Shown here one piece after another: positions 1-7,407 of a stretch of 60,854 nt of DNA. The notes under the pieces were generated by a model. That model saw only the letters and a program-made list of their open reading frames with translations, was not told where the DNA came from and did not search any database. Where the stretch lies: NCBI RefSeq assembly GCF_001693735.1, contig NZ_LWDV01000009.1:157970-218823 (forward strand), read 5' to 3'. The stretch is from Orenia metallireducens (GTDB lineage Bacteria > Bacillota > Halanaerobiia > Halobacteroidales > Halobacteroidaceae). The number at the start of each line of letters is the position of its first letter. The first letter of the stretch is position 1. A program made the translations under genes and the position numbers.

Positions 1-49
1 TTGTTACAAATTCATATTGTTGTTGTTTTTTCTCTTGAGATACAAACAT
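1..49 (-). CDS. 5' end of a leftward gene, possibly an IS transposase (partial)
   Basis: An ATG at 49 on the minus strand follows an AAAAGGAG ribosome binding site and opens a frame of 16 codons that runs off the window edge (begins MFVSQEKKQQQYEFVT). The short N-terminus resembles the start of IS1182-type transposases, which often read M-F-x-x-Q-x(n)-E-x-V-T, but 16 residues cannot establish a family. The hairpins at 106-164 behind it would fit an insertion-sequence end. It could equally be an ordinary gene. Confidence 0.35.
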   Translation of the reverse strand, partial: MFVSQEKKQQQYEFVT

Positions 50-105
50 AATTCTATTTCTCCTTTTAGATATATTGTCAATTATATTATACCATAAATA
101 GAAAA

Positions 106-134
106 GGCTGTTGACAAAGTTATTGTCAACAGCC
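106..134. repeat. 12-bp inverted repeat behind the partial left-edge gene
   Basis: GGCTGTTGACAA at 106-117 is matched perfectly by TTGTCAACAGCC at 123-134 around a 5-nt loop. It lies between the leftward partial gene and a terminator-like hairpin. It may be an IS terminal structure or an operator over the leftward promoter (a TATAAT-like box for that strand lies near 84-94). Confidence 0.5.
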
Positions 135-136
135 TG

Positions 137-164
137 AGCTACCGACTTAGTCGGTAGCTTTTTT
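137..164 (+). terminator. Rho-independent terminator-like hairpin
   Basis: AGCTACCGAC and GTCGGTAGCT form a 10-bp stem around a 3-nt loop, followed by a T run on the plus strand. No plus-strand gene precedes it in the window. It would insulate the HD-GYP gene at 308 from rightward readthrough, or protect an IS from outside transcription. Confidence 0.6.
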
Positions 165-307
165 CTTATTGAACTAATAGCAGTCTGTATAATCCTTTTG
201 ATTAGTTGATTTTTATGAATTAATCTCTATTAGAAAGGATTTTTTACTTTTTTGATTAATTATTTTATAGAGTTCATTAATTAATAGAGAGTCAGGGGGA
301 TTAACTG

Positions 308-2596
308 ATGGGAGAACGACCACTTAAGGATATAATCAATCTAAAATCTTTCTCATGTTTATTAATCGTAGCAATTATTATCTTATTAGCAGTTATATTT
401 CCAATTAATTATCTATTAAGTAAGGAAATATATAGTTTATCCCAAAGAATTAATATGCAGATTGTACTTTCACATATTAAACAGTTCGATAATTCGTTGA
501 AAGTCATTGAAGATGGGTATAATCCTTTTATTAAAGATATTATACTAGATTTTAAAGATAAGATTGAGTCTAATAATTTTAATAATCTATCAGTAGCTAA
601 ATTGGAAGAGTATCTTCAAGAGGTGAAAGAAGAGTTTAAACCAGTCAATATCTTATCAAATAAGGAGATAAACTTCTATCTAATCGACTCTAGTGGAAAG
701 ATTATTAAAACAAATTACCATTCTGATTTAGGATTGGACTTCAGTAATTATCCTAAATTATGGAGGAAGATTAAAGGGTTAAATAAGGGAGAGATTCTCT
801 TACATAGATTAACTTATAACATGGGCAGAAGTGTCCCACGTAAGTATGGTTATATAAAATTAAAGAATGGCTATATATTAGAGTTAGGTGTTCCTATGAA
901 ATTTGATTTATTTAAAGAATTAATCAATACAATCAAAGGATTAAAGGGTCAACTTTTTCTGGTAAAAGATTTAGAATTGTATAATGGTGGATTTTTTCCT
1001 ATAAGTTCTGCTTCTATGGATATAGAGCTAGGTGAACAGGATTCTTTATCAATTAGTACAGGTAACATTAATGGTGCAGATATTTTAAAAAGAGATTTAT
1101 TTAATCCCAAAGATGAGATTTATATTCCTTTGACCTTTGAAGCAGAGGAGGAGTTAGGGCTTAAACAGAGTTATATTTTGAAAGTTAATCTAGATTATTC
1201 TGAGGTTAAGCTCTATAAGTTTTTGATATTGTTGGGATTATTTCTGATATTGATGATGATTGCAATTATTATAATTATTTTAAATAAGAAGATCTATCAA
1301 AAACTATCTATTCCCTTTGCTCAGCTTGCAGAGAATATGGGAGAGTTTAAACTCGATAATAATAATGATCTTTGTAATAAGATTGATAGAACAGATATTG
1401 AAGAGGTAAATACATTATTAGCAACCTATCAGAATATGACTAGTGAGTTATTAATCAGTTTTGAAGAGCAGGATTCTATAAATAAGCAACTCAAAGAATC
1501 TAATAAAAAATTAGATTCTTTGACAGAGAAGTTACAAGATATTATCTTACTTACTTCTAGTTTAACCAAGGATATCTTTAATGAAGATAGTAAGTTTTTA
1601 TCTAGATTATTAAAGATTGCGCAACAGCTACTCCCAGAAGCTGATTATGGTAGCATCTATCTGATTGATGAAGGAGAATGGAAGTTTATTGATGCTATAG
1701 GCCATGATATAGATACCTTGAAATTATTGATCCTAGAAGATGGATATTTTCCAGAAGAGGATGTAATTATAGTAGATAATATTATGAAGAAAGAAAGGGC
1801 CTTTGTTGCTGCAAGCCAACAAGAGGATTTTGATATAGCAACTATCCCTATAAAGTCTACTTTATTAATTAAATTAAAGGTTGGTGAGGAGGTCTTAGGT
1901 GGTATCTCTTTAGATATTGCTAAGGATAGTAAGGAAGAATCTTTTAGTAGTGAATCTATTAAGACTATGAAATCCTTTGGTAATATAGCTTCAGCCTTCT
2001 TAACAATGCAACGCTATATTAATATAAGAGAGAGATTCCAAGAAGAGATTATCTTCTCGATCATAAATATCTTAGAGATACATGATAGATATACTAGAGG
2101 ACATTCTGAAAATGTTGCATCTATTTCAGTAGAGATTGCTAAGAGGTTAGATTTTAGTTCAGAGGATATTAAGATGGTTTATTTTACTGGATTAGTTCAT
2201 GATATAGGTAAAATTCTTGTAGATAAGAATATATTAAATAAGACTACTAGACTTACTGATGAGGAGTTTGCAGAGATTAAGAAACACAGTACTTGGGGAT
2301 ATCAGCTCTTAAGCCATTCAAAAGATTTAGAAGAGATTGCAATATATACCTACTGTCATCATGAAAGATGGGATGGTTTAGGATATCCCCAAAGGCTTAA
2401 AGGTGATAAGATTCCTTTGGTATCTCAAATTATATGTGTAGCAGATGCTTGGGATAGTATGGTTAATGATAGAGTTTATCGTCAGAAGTTATCAAGAAAG
2501 GTTGCAATTAAGGAGTTAAAAGATAATAAAGGAAAACAGTTTGCTCCACAGATAGTAGATATTGCTTTAGAGTTAATAGCTGAAGGTGAATTTTAG
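308..2596 (+). CDS. Membrane-bound HD-GYP c-di-GMP phosphodiesterase with GAF domain
   Basis: A 762-aa sensor that probably hydrolyses cyclic di-GMP. A transmembrane helix at residues 15-37 is followed by an extracytoplasmic sensor region to about 300, a second helix at about 303-327, a HAMP-like and coiled-coil linker to about 420, a GAF-like domain to about 565, and a C-terminal HD-GYP domain. The HD-GYP core is intact: the HD pair in GLVHDIGKI, the diagnostic HHERWDGLGYP, and the trailing DAWDSMVNDRVYR. GGGGGA precedes the ATG. It stands alone upstream of acyP. With the GGDEF protein at 7408 and the c-di-GMP riboswitch at 33815, it implies active c-di-GMP signalling. The signal it senses is not evident. 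Confidence 0.93.
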   Translation: MGERPLKDIINLKSFSCLLIVAIIILLAVIFPINYLLSKEIYSLSQRINMQIVLSHIKQFDNSLKVIEDGYNPFIKDIILDFKDKIESNNFNNLSVAKLEEYLQEVKEEFKPVNILSNKEINFYLIDSSGKIIKTNYHSDLGLDFSNYPKLWRKIKGLNKGEILLHRLTYNMGRSVPRKYGYIKLKNGYILELGVPMKFDLFKELINTIKGLKGQLFLVKDLELYNGGFFPISSASMDIELGEQDSLSISTGNINGADILKRDLFNPKDEIYIPLTFEAEEELGLKQSYILKVNLDYSEVKLYKFLILLGLFLILMMIAIIIIILNKKIYQKLSIPFAQLAENMGEFKLDNNNDLCNKIDRTDIEEVNTLLATYQNMTSELLISFEEQDSINKQLKESNKKLDSLTEKLQDIILLTSSLTKDIFNEDSKFLSRLLKIAQQLLPEADYGSIYLIDEGEWKFIDAIGHDIDTLKLLILEDGYFPEEDVIIVDNIMKKERAFVAASQQEDFDIATIPIKSTLLIKLKVGEEVLGGISLDIAKDSKEESFSSESIKTMKSFGNIASAFLTMQRYINIRERFQEEIIFSIINILEIHDRYTRGHSENVASISVEIAKRLDFSSEDIKMVYFTGLVHDIGKILVDKNILNKTTRLTDEEFAEIKKHSTWGYQLLSHSKDLEEIAIYTYCHHERWDGLGYPQRLKGDKIPLVSQIICVADAWDSMVNDRVYRQKLSRKVAIKELKDNKGKQFAPQIVDIALELIAEGEF

Positions 2597-2638
2597 GGCT
2601 TAGAGTATTAACTAAAAAATAAATTGAGGTGATAATCG

Positions 2639-2920
2639 ATGGAAGCTAAAGTAAGAAAGCATATTTATATTAGTGGTCATGTACAGGGGGTAGGTTTTCG
2701 TTGGTACACCAATCAACAGGCTTCTAGCTTAGGGGTAAAAGGATGGGTTAAGAACCTTGCTGATGGTAGAGTAGAGGCTGTGATTGTAGGTGACAAGCCT
2801 AAGATAGACAAGATGCTAGATTTACTTAAGCAGGGCTCTCCTTTATCTCAAGTAGATGATATTGAGGTAATCGATGAAGAGTATCGAGGTGAGTTTAAGA
2901 ATTTTAAAATGAAATATTAA
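2639..2920 (+). CDS. acyP: Acylphosphatase
   Basis: A 93-aa protein of the usual acylphosphatase length (EC 3.6.1.7), hydrolysing carboxyl-phosphate bonds of small acyl phosphates. The signature GHVQGVGFRWYT near residues 13-24 holds the catalytic Arg, and GWVKNLADGRVEAV carries the catalytic Asn. Translation starts at an ATG after TTGAGGTGATAATCG, 42 nt past the HD-GYP gene, so the two may be co-transcribed. A small palindrome (2946-2961) followed by TTTCT may end the transcript. Confidence 0.95.
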   Translation: MEAKVRKHIYISGHVQGVGFRWYTNQQASSLGVKGWVKNLADGRVEAVIVGDKPKIDKMLDLLKQGSPLSQVDDIEVIDEEYRGEFKNFKMKY

Positions 2921-3130
2921 TTCAGCTATCAATTATAGTAGAGGTAGGTTTAATTAAACCTTTCTCAGATCTAGTTGGTATCAGCTAAGAACATTTAATT
3001 TAAAAAGAAGAAATTTTTACCTTTTATAGAAGTGATATAAATTAAAGTTTAATCATAAATATTATAGTATCTGCTTAAAAGAGCATAAGGTTATTAGAAG
3101 GTAGGCTAAACTATAAAAGAGGCTAAAAAA

Positions 3131-3620
3131 TTGGGTAGTCAGAATATGTATAAAGAGAGTATAAGTGAGTCTATTCCTCTTCCATCAAGCAGATATAATG
3201 TTAATAGTTATAAGAAAGATGTAGAATTAATTCATGAGAATATAGCAGAGATTCTGGGAAATTTAGAGTTAGATGTAGATTGTGGAAAAGGTTCTTTGTT
3301 AGAGGCTATTTCCAAGACTTATAAAGATGTACCAATCTCTGGGGTAGATTCATCCTCTGATAAGCTAAAAGCTGCTAAAAGAAGGTTGGGGCTAATAGTG
3401 ACTTAATTCTCTGTAATTCTGAAATATTACCTTGGGATGAACCTTCTTTTGATTTAGTATTATGTATCGACTCTTTTCAACATTTTTATTTAAGAAGAAG
3501 CTGAAGATATACTCTAAAGGTATGATAGAGAGTATTTTAGAAGAGTATGGTTTTAAATTAGTTGATTGGAAGTTATTAATTAAAGATGAGTATATCTTAG
3601 TCGCTCAAGTAGAAGGATAA
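3131..3620 (+). pseudogene. Decayed SAM-dependent methyltransferase
   Basis: The first frame (TTG 3131, or ATG 3146) encodes a class I methyltransferase start with motif I as DVDCGKGS and the following acidic loop GVDSSS, then stops at 3406 after a frameshift near 3390. Coding resumes in another frame with a motif like LPWDEPSFDLVLCIDSFQH (motifs II and III), breaks again near 3497, and a third frame carries a plausible C-terminus (EEYGFKLVDWKLL) to TAA at 3620. The middle is shortened compared with normal members. Motif I has D for the usual first Gly region. It is almost certainly inactive; the substrate is unknown. Confidence 0.75.
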
Positions 3621-3651
3621 TTATATATAAGAGCTAGGAAGGATGTTAATA

Positions 3652-4197
3652 ATGTCAAGAATTTATGGTCAAAAGATTATGTTAAGGGAATATAAAACCT
3701 CTGATTTTGAAGATATCAGAAGATGGGTTATTAACCCTGAAATTACTCAGTATTTATCTGATATCTTTCTTTATCCAAATTCTGAAAAAGATACAAAGAA
3801 CTTTCTAGACAAGGCTATGAGTAGTAGTTGGACAGGTTTTGTTATTGCAGATATAGATGATGAAGGATATATTGGACAGATTGATTTTGTTAACTTGGAT
3901 TTAAAGAATGGCTATGGTGAGTTAGGAGTAGTGATTGGAGATAATAAGAATTTAGGAAAGGGTTTAGGTTCTGAAGCTCTAAATTTAATCGTAGATTTTG
4001 GATTTAAAGAGTTGAGGTTAAATAGAGTTGAACTTGTCTGTTGGGAGTATAATAAAAGGGCCCAAAGGGCTTATGAGAAGCTTGGTTTCACTAAAGAAGG
4101 TATTAGAAGGCAGAAAAGATATAGAAATGGCAGATATTATGATGAGATCTGTTATGGGATTTTAAAAGATGAATGGAAGAGAAGGGAAGATAATTAG
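3652..4197 (+). CDS. GNAT-family N-acetyltransferase (RimJ/RimL type)
   Basis: About 181 aa of the acetyltransferase_3 type: an N-terminal LREYKTSDFEDIRRW, the acetyl-CoA loop region NLGKGLGSEALN (RxxGxG/A-like) near residue 105, and the C-terminal RAQRAYEKLGFTKEG typical of RimJ/RimL and ribosomal or small-molecule acetyltransferases. An in-frame ATG at 3643 directly abuts the AGGAAGG ribosome binding site, so the ATG at 3652, 9 nt downstream, is the better start. Eleven nucleotides separate it from corA. The acetyl acceptor cannot be told from sequence. Confidence 0.9.
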   Translation: MSRIYGQKIMLREYKTSDFEDIRRWVINPEITQYLSDIFLYPNSEKDTKNFLDKAMSSSWTGFVIADIDDEGYIGQIDFVNLDLKNGYGELGVVIGDNKNLGKGLGSEALNLIVDFGFKELRLNRVELVCWEYNKRAQRAYEKLGFTKEGIRRQKRYRNGRYYDEICYGILKDEWKRREDN

Positions 4198-4208
4198 GAG
4201 GATTAATA

Positions 4209-5276
4209 ATGGCTTACAGATTTAAAAAGAGTTCTATCAATAAGAGTGGATTACCTCCTGGAACCTTGGTTTATAGAGGAAAAGAGAGGCAAGAAGAGGT
4301 CAAGATAACAGTCTTTAATTATAGTAATGATGATTATTTAGAAGAGCAGGATATTAGCTTAGAGGAGTCTTTAACTTATAAAGAAAAAGCGGGGATAAAG
4401 TGGATTAATATTGATGGGTTACATAATATAGAGGTTGTTAAGAGCTTAGGAGAAGCTTTTAATATACATTCTTTAGTCTTAGAGGATATACTTGATACAG
4501 ATCATCGCCCTAAAGTTGATTGTTATGATGAGTTTGTCTACTTTATAATTAAATTATTCTCCTATGATGCTACAGAAGAGGAGATAGATATAGAGCAGTT
4601 GAGTATTATCTTAGGAGATGATTTTGTTCTTACCTTTCAAGAAAAAGAAGGTGATGTCTTTGATAATATTAGAGAGAGGATTAGAAATCAAAGTTCACGT
4701 TTAAGAAGTTCTGGTTCTGATTATTTAGCATATGTTTTATTGGATGTTATAGTTGATAATTATTTTGTAGTATTAGATGAGATTGGAGAAGGGCTTTTTT
4801 TGATGGAAGAAGATTTATTACTTGAGCCTTCTCAGGACATACTACCTGATATACAGCAGGTGAAAAGAAAGATGATTTTTTTGGAGAAATCAGTCTGGCC
4901 TTTAAAGGGTATTCTCAATAACCTGCTTAAAGGTGATAATAAACTCTTTAAAGAGAGTACAACTCTTTATCTAAAGGATGTCAATGACCATATTGAGAAG
5001 GCAATAGATACAATCCAGACCTTTAGAGATATTATTAATGGGATGATGGATACCTATTTGTCAAATATAAATAATAAGATGAATGAGATAATGAAAGTTT
5101 TAACGATTATCTCTACAATATTTATCCCCTTAACTTTTATAGCAGGAATTTATGGGATGAACTTTAGATATATGCCAGAGCTTGAAAGTAAATTAGGATA
5201 TCCAATCACTTTAATAGTGATGTCGGCTATTGTAATAGGAATGTTAGTTTACTTTAAAAAGAAGAAATGGTTATAG
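4209..5276 (+). CDS. corA: CorA-family magnesium/cobalt transporter
   Basis: A 355-aa channel of normal CorA length for uptake of Mg2+ (and Co2+/Ni2+) across the membrane. The long acidic cytoplasmic domain (DHRPKVDCYDEFVYFIIKLF) leads to two C-terminal helices (about 292-318 and 328-350) separated by the invariant YGMN selectivity motif in IAGIYGMNFRYMPE. A basic tail (KKKKWL) ends it. The ATG follows TTAGGAGGATTAAT. Neighbours on both sides run in the same direction with short gaps, suggesting one transcript from 3652 to the terminator at 5844. Confidence 0.96.
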   Translation: MAYRFKKSSINKSGLPPGTLVYRGKERQEEVKITVFNYSNDDYLEEQDISLEESLTYKEKAGIKWINIDGLHNIEVVKSLGEAFNIHSLVLEDILDTDHRPKVDCYDEFVYFIIKLFSYDATEEEIDIEQLSIILGDDFVLTFQEKEGDVFDNIRERIRNQSSRLRSSGSDYLAYVLLDVIVDNYFVVLDEIGEGLFLMEEDLLLEPSQDILPDIQQVKRKMIFLEKSVWPLKGILNNLLKGDNKLFKESTTLYLKDVNDHIEKAIDTIQTFRDIINGMMDTYLSNINNKMNEIMKVLTIISTIFIPLTFIAGIYGMNFRYMPELESKLGYPITLIVMSAIVIGMLVYFKKKKWL

Positions 5277-5313
5277 AAGAGTATTAGCTGATAGGCACTA
5301 AAGGGAGATTCTT

Positions 5314-5505
5314 ATGAGTGCTAAGGTACTTAAATATAAATGTGAAGTCTGTGGTTATGAGTATGATGAAAATTTAGGTGATAGTCAATCTAATATTAGT
5401 GAAGGAATTTCTTTTAAGGACCTGCCCCATGGTTGGAGATGCCCAGTTTGTGGTGCTGATAAAGATAGGTTTTTTGAAGTTAAAGTTCCTAGCTTATATA
5501 GCTGA
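5314..5505 (+). CDS. Rubredoxin
   Basis: A 63-aa one-iron electron carrier. The iron ligands are two Cys-x-x-Cys pairs, CEVCGY near residue 10 and CPVCGA near residue 46, with the conserved aromatic and acidic residues between them ([18 protein letters not shown]). It is slightly longer than the usual 52-54 aa at both ends. In anaerobes rubredoxin commonly feeds electrons to superoxide reductase, rubrerythrin or diiron flavoproteins; no such partner is adjacent. A GGGAG site lies 9 nt upstream of the ATG. Confidence 0.95.
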   Translation: MSAKVLKYKCEVCGYEYDENLGDSQSNISEGISFKDLPHGWRCPVCGADKDRFFEVKVPSLYS

Positions 5506-5551
5506 AATATTTATTATGGAAATTGTTTAGACTAAATAATGGGGTGAAAAT

Positions 5552-5848
5552 ATGGCAAAAAAATTAAACACTCTTAAAATGGTTATTAAAAATATAAAAT
5601 TAGCTAGCAATTATATTAGTGATCCACAAGTACCTCTAATGAAGAAGGTATTATTGCTCTTTCCTTTAATCTATATTATATCTCCATTAGATTTAGTTCC
5701 GGAGATATTACTTCCCTTTCTAGGATGGTTAGATGATACAGCTATTGCCTTGGCTGTTTGGAACTATATGTTTAATTTGATTAATAAATATGAGCAGAAT
5801 AAGGATAATGATTATACTTTAGATGATGATGAATATAAGATTGAGTGA
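5552..5848 (+). CDS. DUF1232 (YkvA-like) small membrane protein
   Basis: 98 aa containing the DUF1232 signature: PLMKKVLLLFPLIYIISPLD followed by LVPEILLPFLGWLDDTAIALAVWNYM. The hydrophobic stretches around residues 35-52 and 57-80 suggest membrane association. The role of the family is not established. GGGGTG lies before the ATG, and the stop codon sits inside the stem of the terminator at 5844. Confidence 0.88.
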   Translation: MAKKLNTLKMVIKNIKLASNYISDPQVPLMKKVLLLFPLIYIISPLDLVPEILLPFLGWLDDTAIALAVWNYMFNLINKYEQNKDNDYTLDDDEYKIE

Positions 5849-5885
5849 GCTTAAGGTTACATCAATCTTAAGCTCACTTTAAATA
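5844..5885 (+). terminator. Rho-independent terminator after the DUF1232 gene
   Basis: A perfect 12-bp stem (AGTGAGCTTAAG paired with CTTAAGCTCACT) around an 11-nt loop, followed by TTTAAATATTTTT. It overlaps the stop codon of the upstream gene. Confidence 0.85.
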
Positions 5886-6182
5886 TTTTTATAATTATTA
5901 TCTAATCCTATATATTGAATAAGTGGATTTGTAGAAATAGGTTACATTTTAGAGGTTTTTATCCAAAATTTGACTAATATAGATTTATAGTAGGTTAATA
6001 TAGTTGGAGCAAGTATTTTTTATTTAAAATAACTTCGCTTTTCTGCACTCTTTTTTCTTCTTCGTAGATTCTTTCTAAACAATTCTTGATTAATTTCCGA
6101 GTTTAAATTAGGTTAGTTAGTATTATCTTTTATAAAGCAAATTCTATTATATATTCTAGAATATAATAAATCCCAGTGTTTG
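5886..6182. other. AT-rich intergenic stretch, no gene supported
   Basis: About 300 bp with no frame that has both a ribosome binding site and a start. A short minus-strand frame around 6010-6105 would encode a Lys/Arg-rich tail (RKNLRRRKKSAEKRS) but has no visible start signals. It may be eroded coding sequence. Confidence 0.4.
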
Positions 6183-6222
6183 GATAAACTAAGTTTATTT
6201 TATAAAATAAACTTAGTTTATC
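6183..6222. repeat. 40-bp perfect palindrome upstream of the Nudix gene
   Basis: Two 20-bp arms (first arm GATAAACTAAGTTTATTTTA) match without mismatch and with no loop. It lies 35 bp before the start of the Nudix gene, between it and the preceding gap. It may be a dimeric repressor operator or a terminator-like cruciform; there is no T-run after it on the plus strand. Confidence 0.7.
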
Positions 6223-6257
6223 TGTTATAGTGTTTAAAAGTAAGGTAGGTGATTATT

Positions 6258-6812
6258 GTGAAGAAACTTTGGGAAAAGAAGAGTAGTAAAGTAATATATC
6301 AACGGGGAATTGTTTCTTTTAAAGAGGAATTGTGTTATCATAGTAAGAAAAAGATTTCTTATCCCTTTTTTAAGATGGAATTTCTTGATTGGGTTAATAT
6401 AGTTCCTATTACCCCTGAGAAAGAGGTTGTATTTGTTAAGCAATATCGCTTTGGAATTAATGATATTACTTTAGAGGTTCCTGCTGGAACTTTGGATTTT
6501 GGAGAGCATAGTCCAGAAAGTGCTGCTAAACGAGAATTATTAGAGGAGACAGGTTATTCCAGTCAAGAGTTAATTCATTTAGGAAAGGTAGCTGTTAATC
6601 CTGCTATTCAAAATAATTATTGTCACTTTTATCTAGCAGAGGATGTTACCTTAGTAGGAGAGCAAGATTTAGATTTAACAGAGGATATTAAGGTTGAATT
6701 AGTAAAGCTAGCAGATATAGATGATTTAATTTTTAATGGTTCAATTAATCATTCTCTAGTAGTATTAGCCTTGTTATATACTAAAGAATATTTAAAGAAT
6801 AAAGATGAATAA
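6258..6812 (+). CDS. Nudix hydrolase, ADP-ribose pyrophosphatase type
   Basis: About 184 aa that probably cleaves ADP-ribose or related nucleoside diphosphate sugars. The fold features are present: VVFVKQYRFGINDITLEVPAGT before the Nudix box, and the box itself from G in AGTLDFGE to RELLEETGY. The box has eight rather than the usual seven residues between the first Glu and REL. An in-frame GTG at 6249 lies inside the AAGGTAGGTG ribosome binding site, so GTG 6258 is the better start. A 40-bp palindrome precedes the gene. Confidence 0.9.
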   Translation: MKKLWEKKSSKVIYQRGIVSFKEELCYHSKKKISYPFFKMEFLDWVNIVPITPEKEVVFVKQYRFGINDITLEVPAGTLDFGEHSPESAAKRELLEETGYSSQELIHLGKVAVNPAIQNNYCHFYLAEDVTLVGEQDLDLTEDIKVELVKLADIDDLIFNGSINHSLVVLALLYTKEYLKNKDE

Positions 6813-6905
6813 TACATAAACCTTCTTAAATTTTGAAATGCTATAAATAAGTTAGTTAGATTATAATATTTATAATTTAAAGTAAATTTGAGGGGGAGTT
6901 TTAAA

Positions 6906-7037
6906 ATGGAGTCAGAGGTTAAACGCGCCAAATTAGACGGTCATGAAAAGAGAAAATTAGAGGATATGGAGATTGCTTTAAATCTTGATAGAGATGATAA
7001 TAATCAAATTAAGATTTTAGCCGTGGAAGAAGAATAA
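6906..7037 (+). CDS. Small hypothetical protein (43 aa)
   Basis: ATG 6906 follows a strong GAGGGGGAG site at an ordinary distance and opens 43 codons encoding a very charged peptide (begins MESEVKRAKLDGHEKRKL, ends ILAVEEE). Its stop codon lies within a perfect terminator stem. The full set of expression signals (Shine-Dalgarno, ORF, terminator) supports a real gene. No family recognised. The absence of any hydrophobic stretch suggests a cytosolic peptide. Confidence 0.65.
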   Translation: MESEVKRAKLDGHEKRKLEDMEIALNLDRDDNNQIKILAVEEE

Positions 7038-7065
7038 ATTGGGCTTATAAGCCCAATTTATTCTT
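7030..7065 (+). terminator. Terminator of the 43-aa gene
   Basis: A palindrome of at least 15 bp per arm centred at 7047/7048 (arms contain AATAAATTGGGC and GCCCAATTTATT), with TTCTTC following. It overlaps the stop codon at 7035-7037. Confidence 0.75.
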
Positions 7066-7407
7066 CAATTAAGACTTTGAAATTGATTTGTTTTGGCTTA
7101 AGAATAGATGAACGAAAAGAATAGGATGTTTTTTAGGGCTAATGATTTCTAAAAGTAAAAATTAATCTATTATTAAGCTTTATTTTAAATCTAAGATTGA
7201 TAATATAGAAATAATATGTGTTGAAATATTTCGGAAGATTAGTAATTGTGCAGGGGAAATTAGACCTTATCTAGAAATAATATATAAAATATATTATTAT
7301 TGATATTAATTTTTTAGTAAAATCAATAAATGACTTTTGTGAGTTTAATTTTATAGATATTGTATTATTAACCTTTAAATAATTAAGAGATACGGGGGCA
7401 ACTAATT
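7066..7407. other. AT-rich leader region of the GGDEF gene, nothing recognised
   Basis: About 340 bp before the diguanylate cyclase gene. I see no open frame with start signals and no riboswitch core. It may hold the promoter and a long untranslated leader. Confidence 0.4.
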
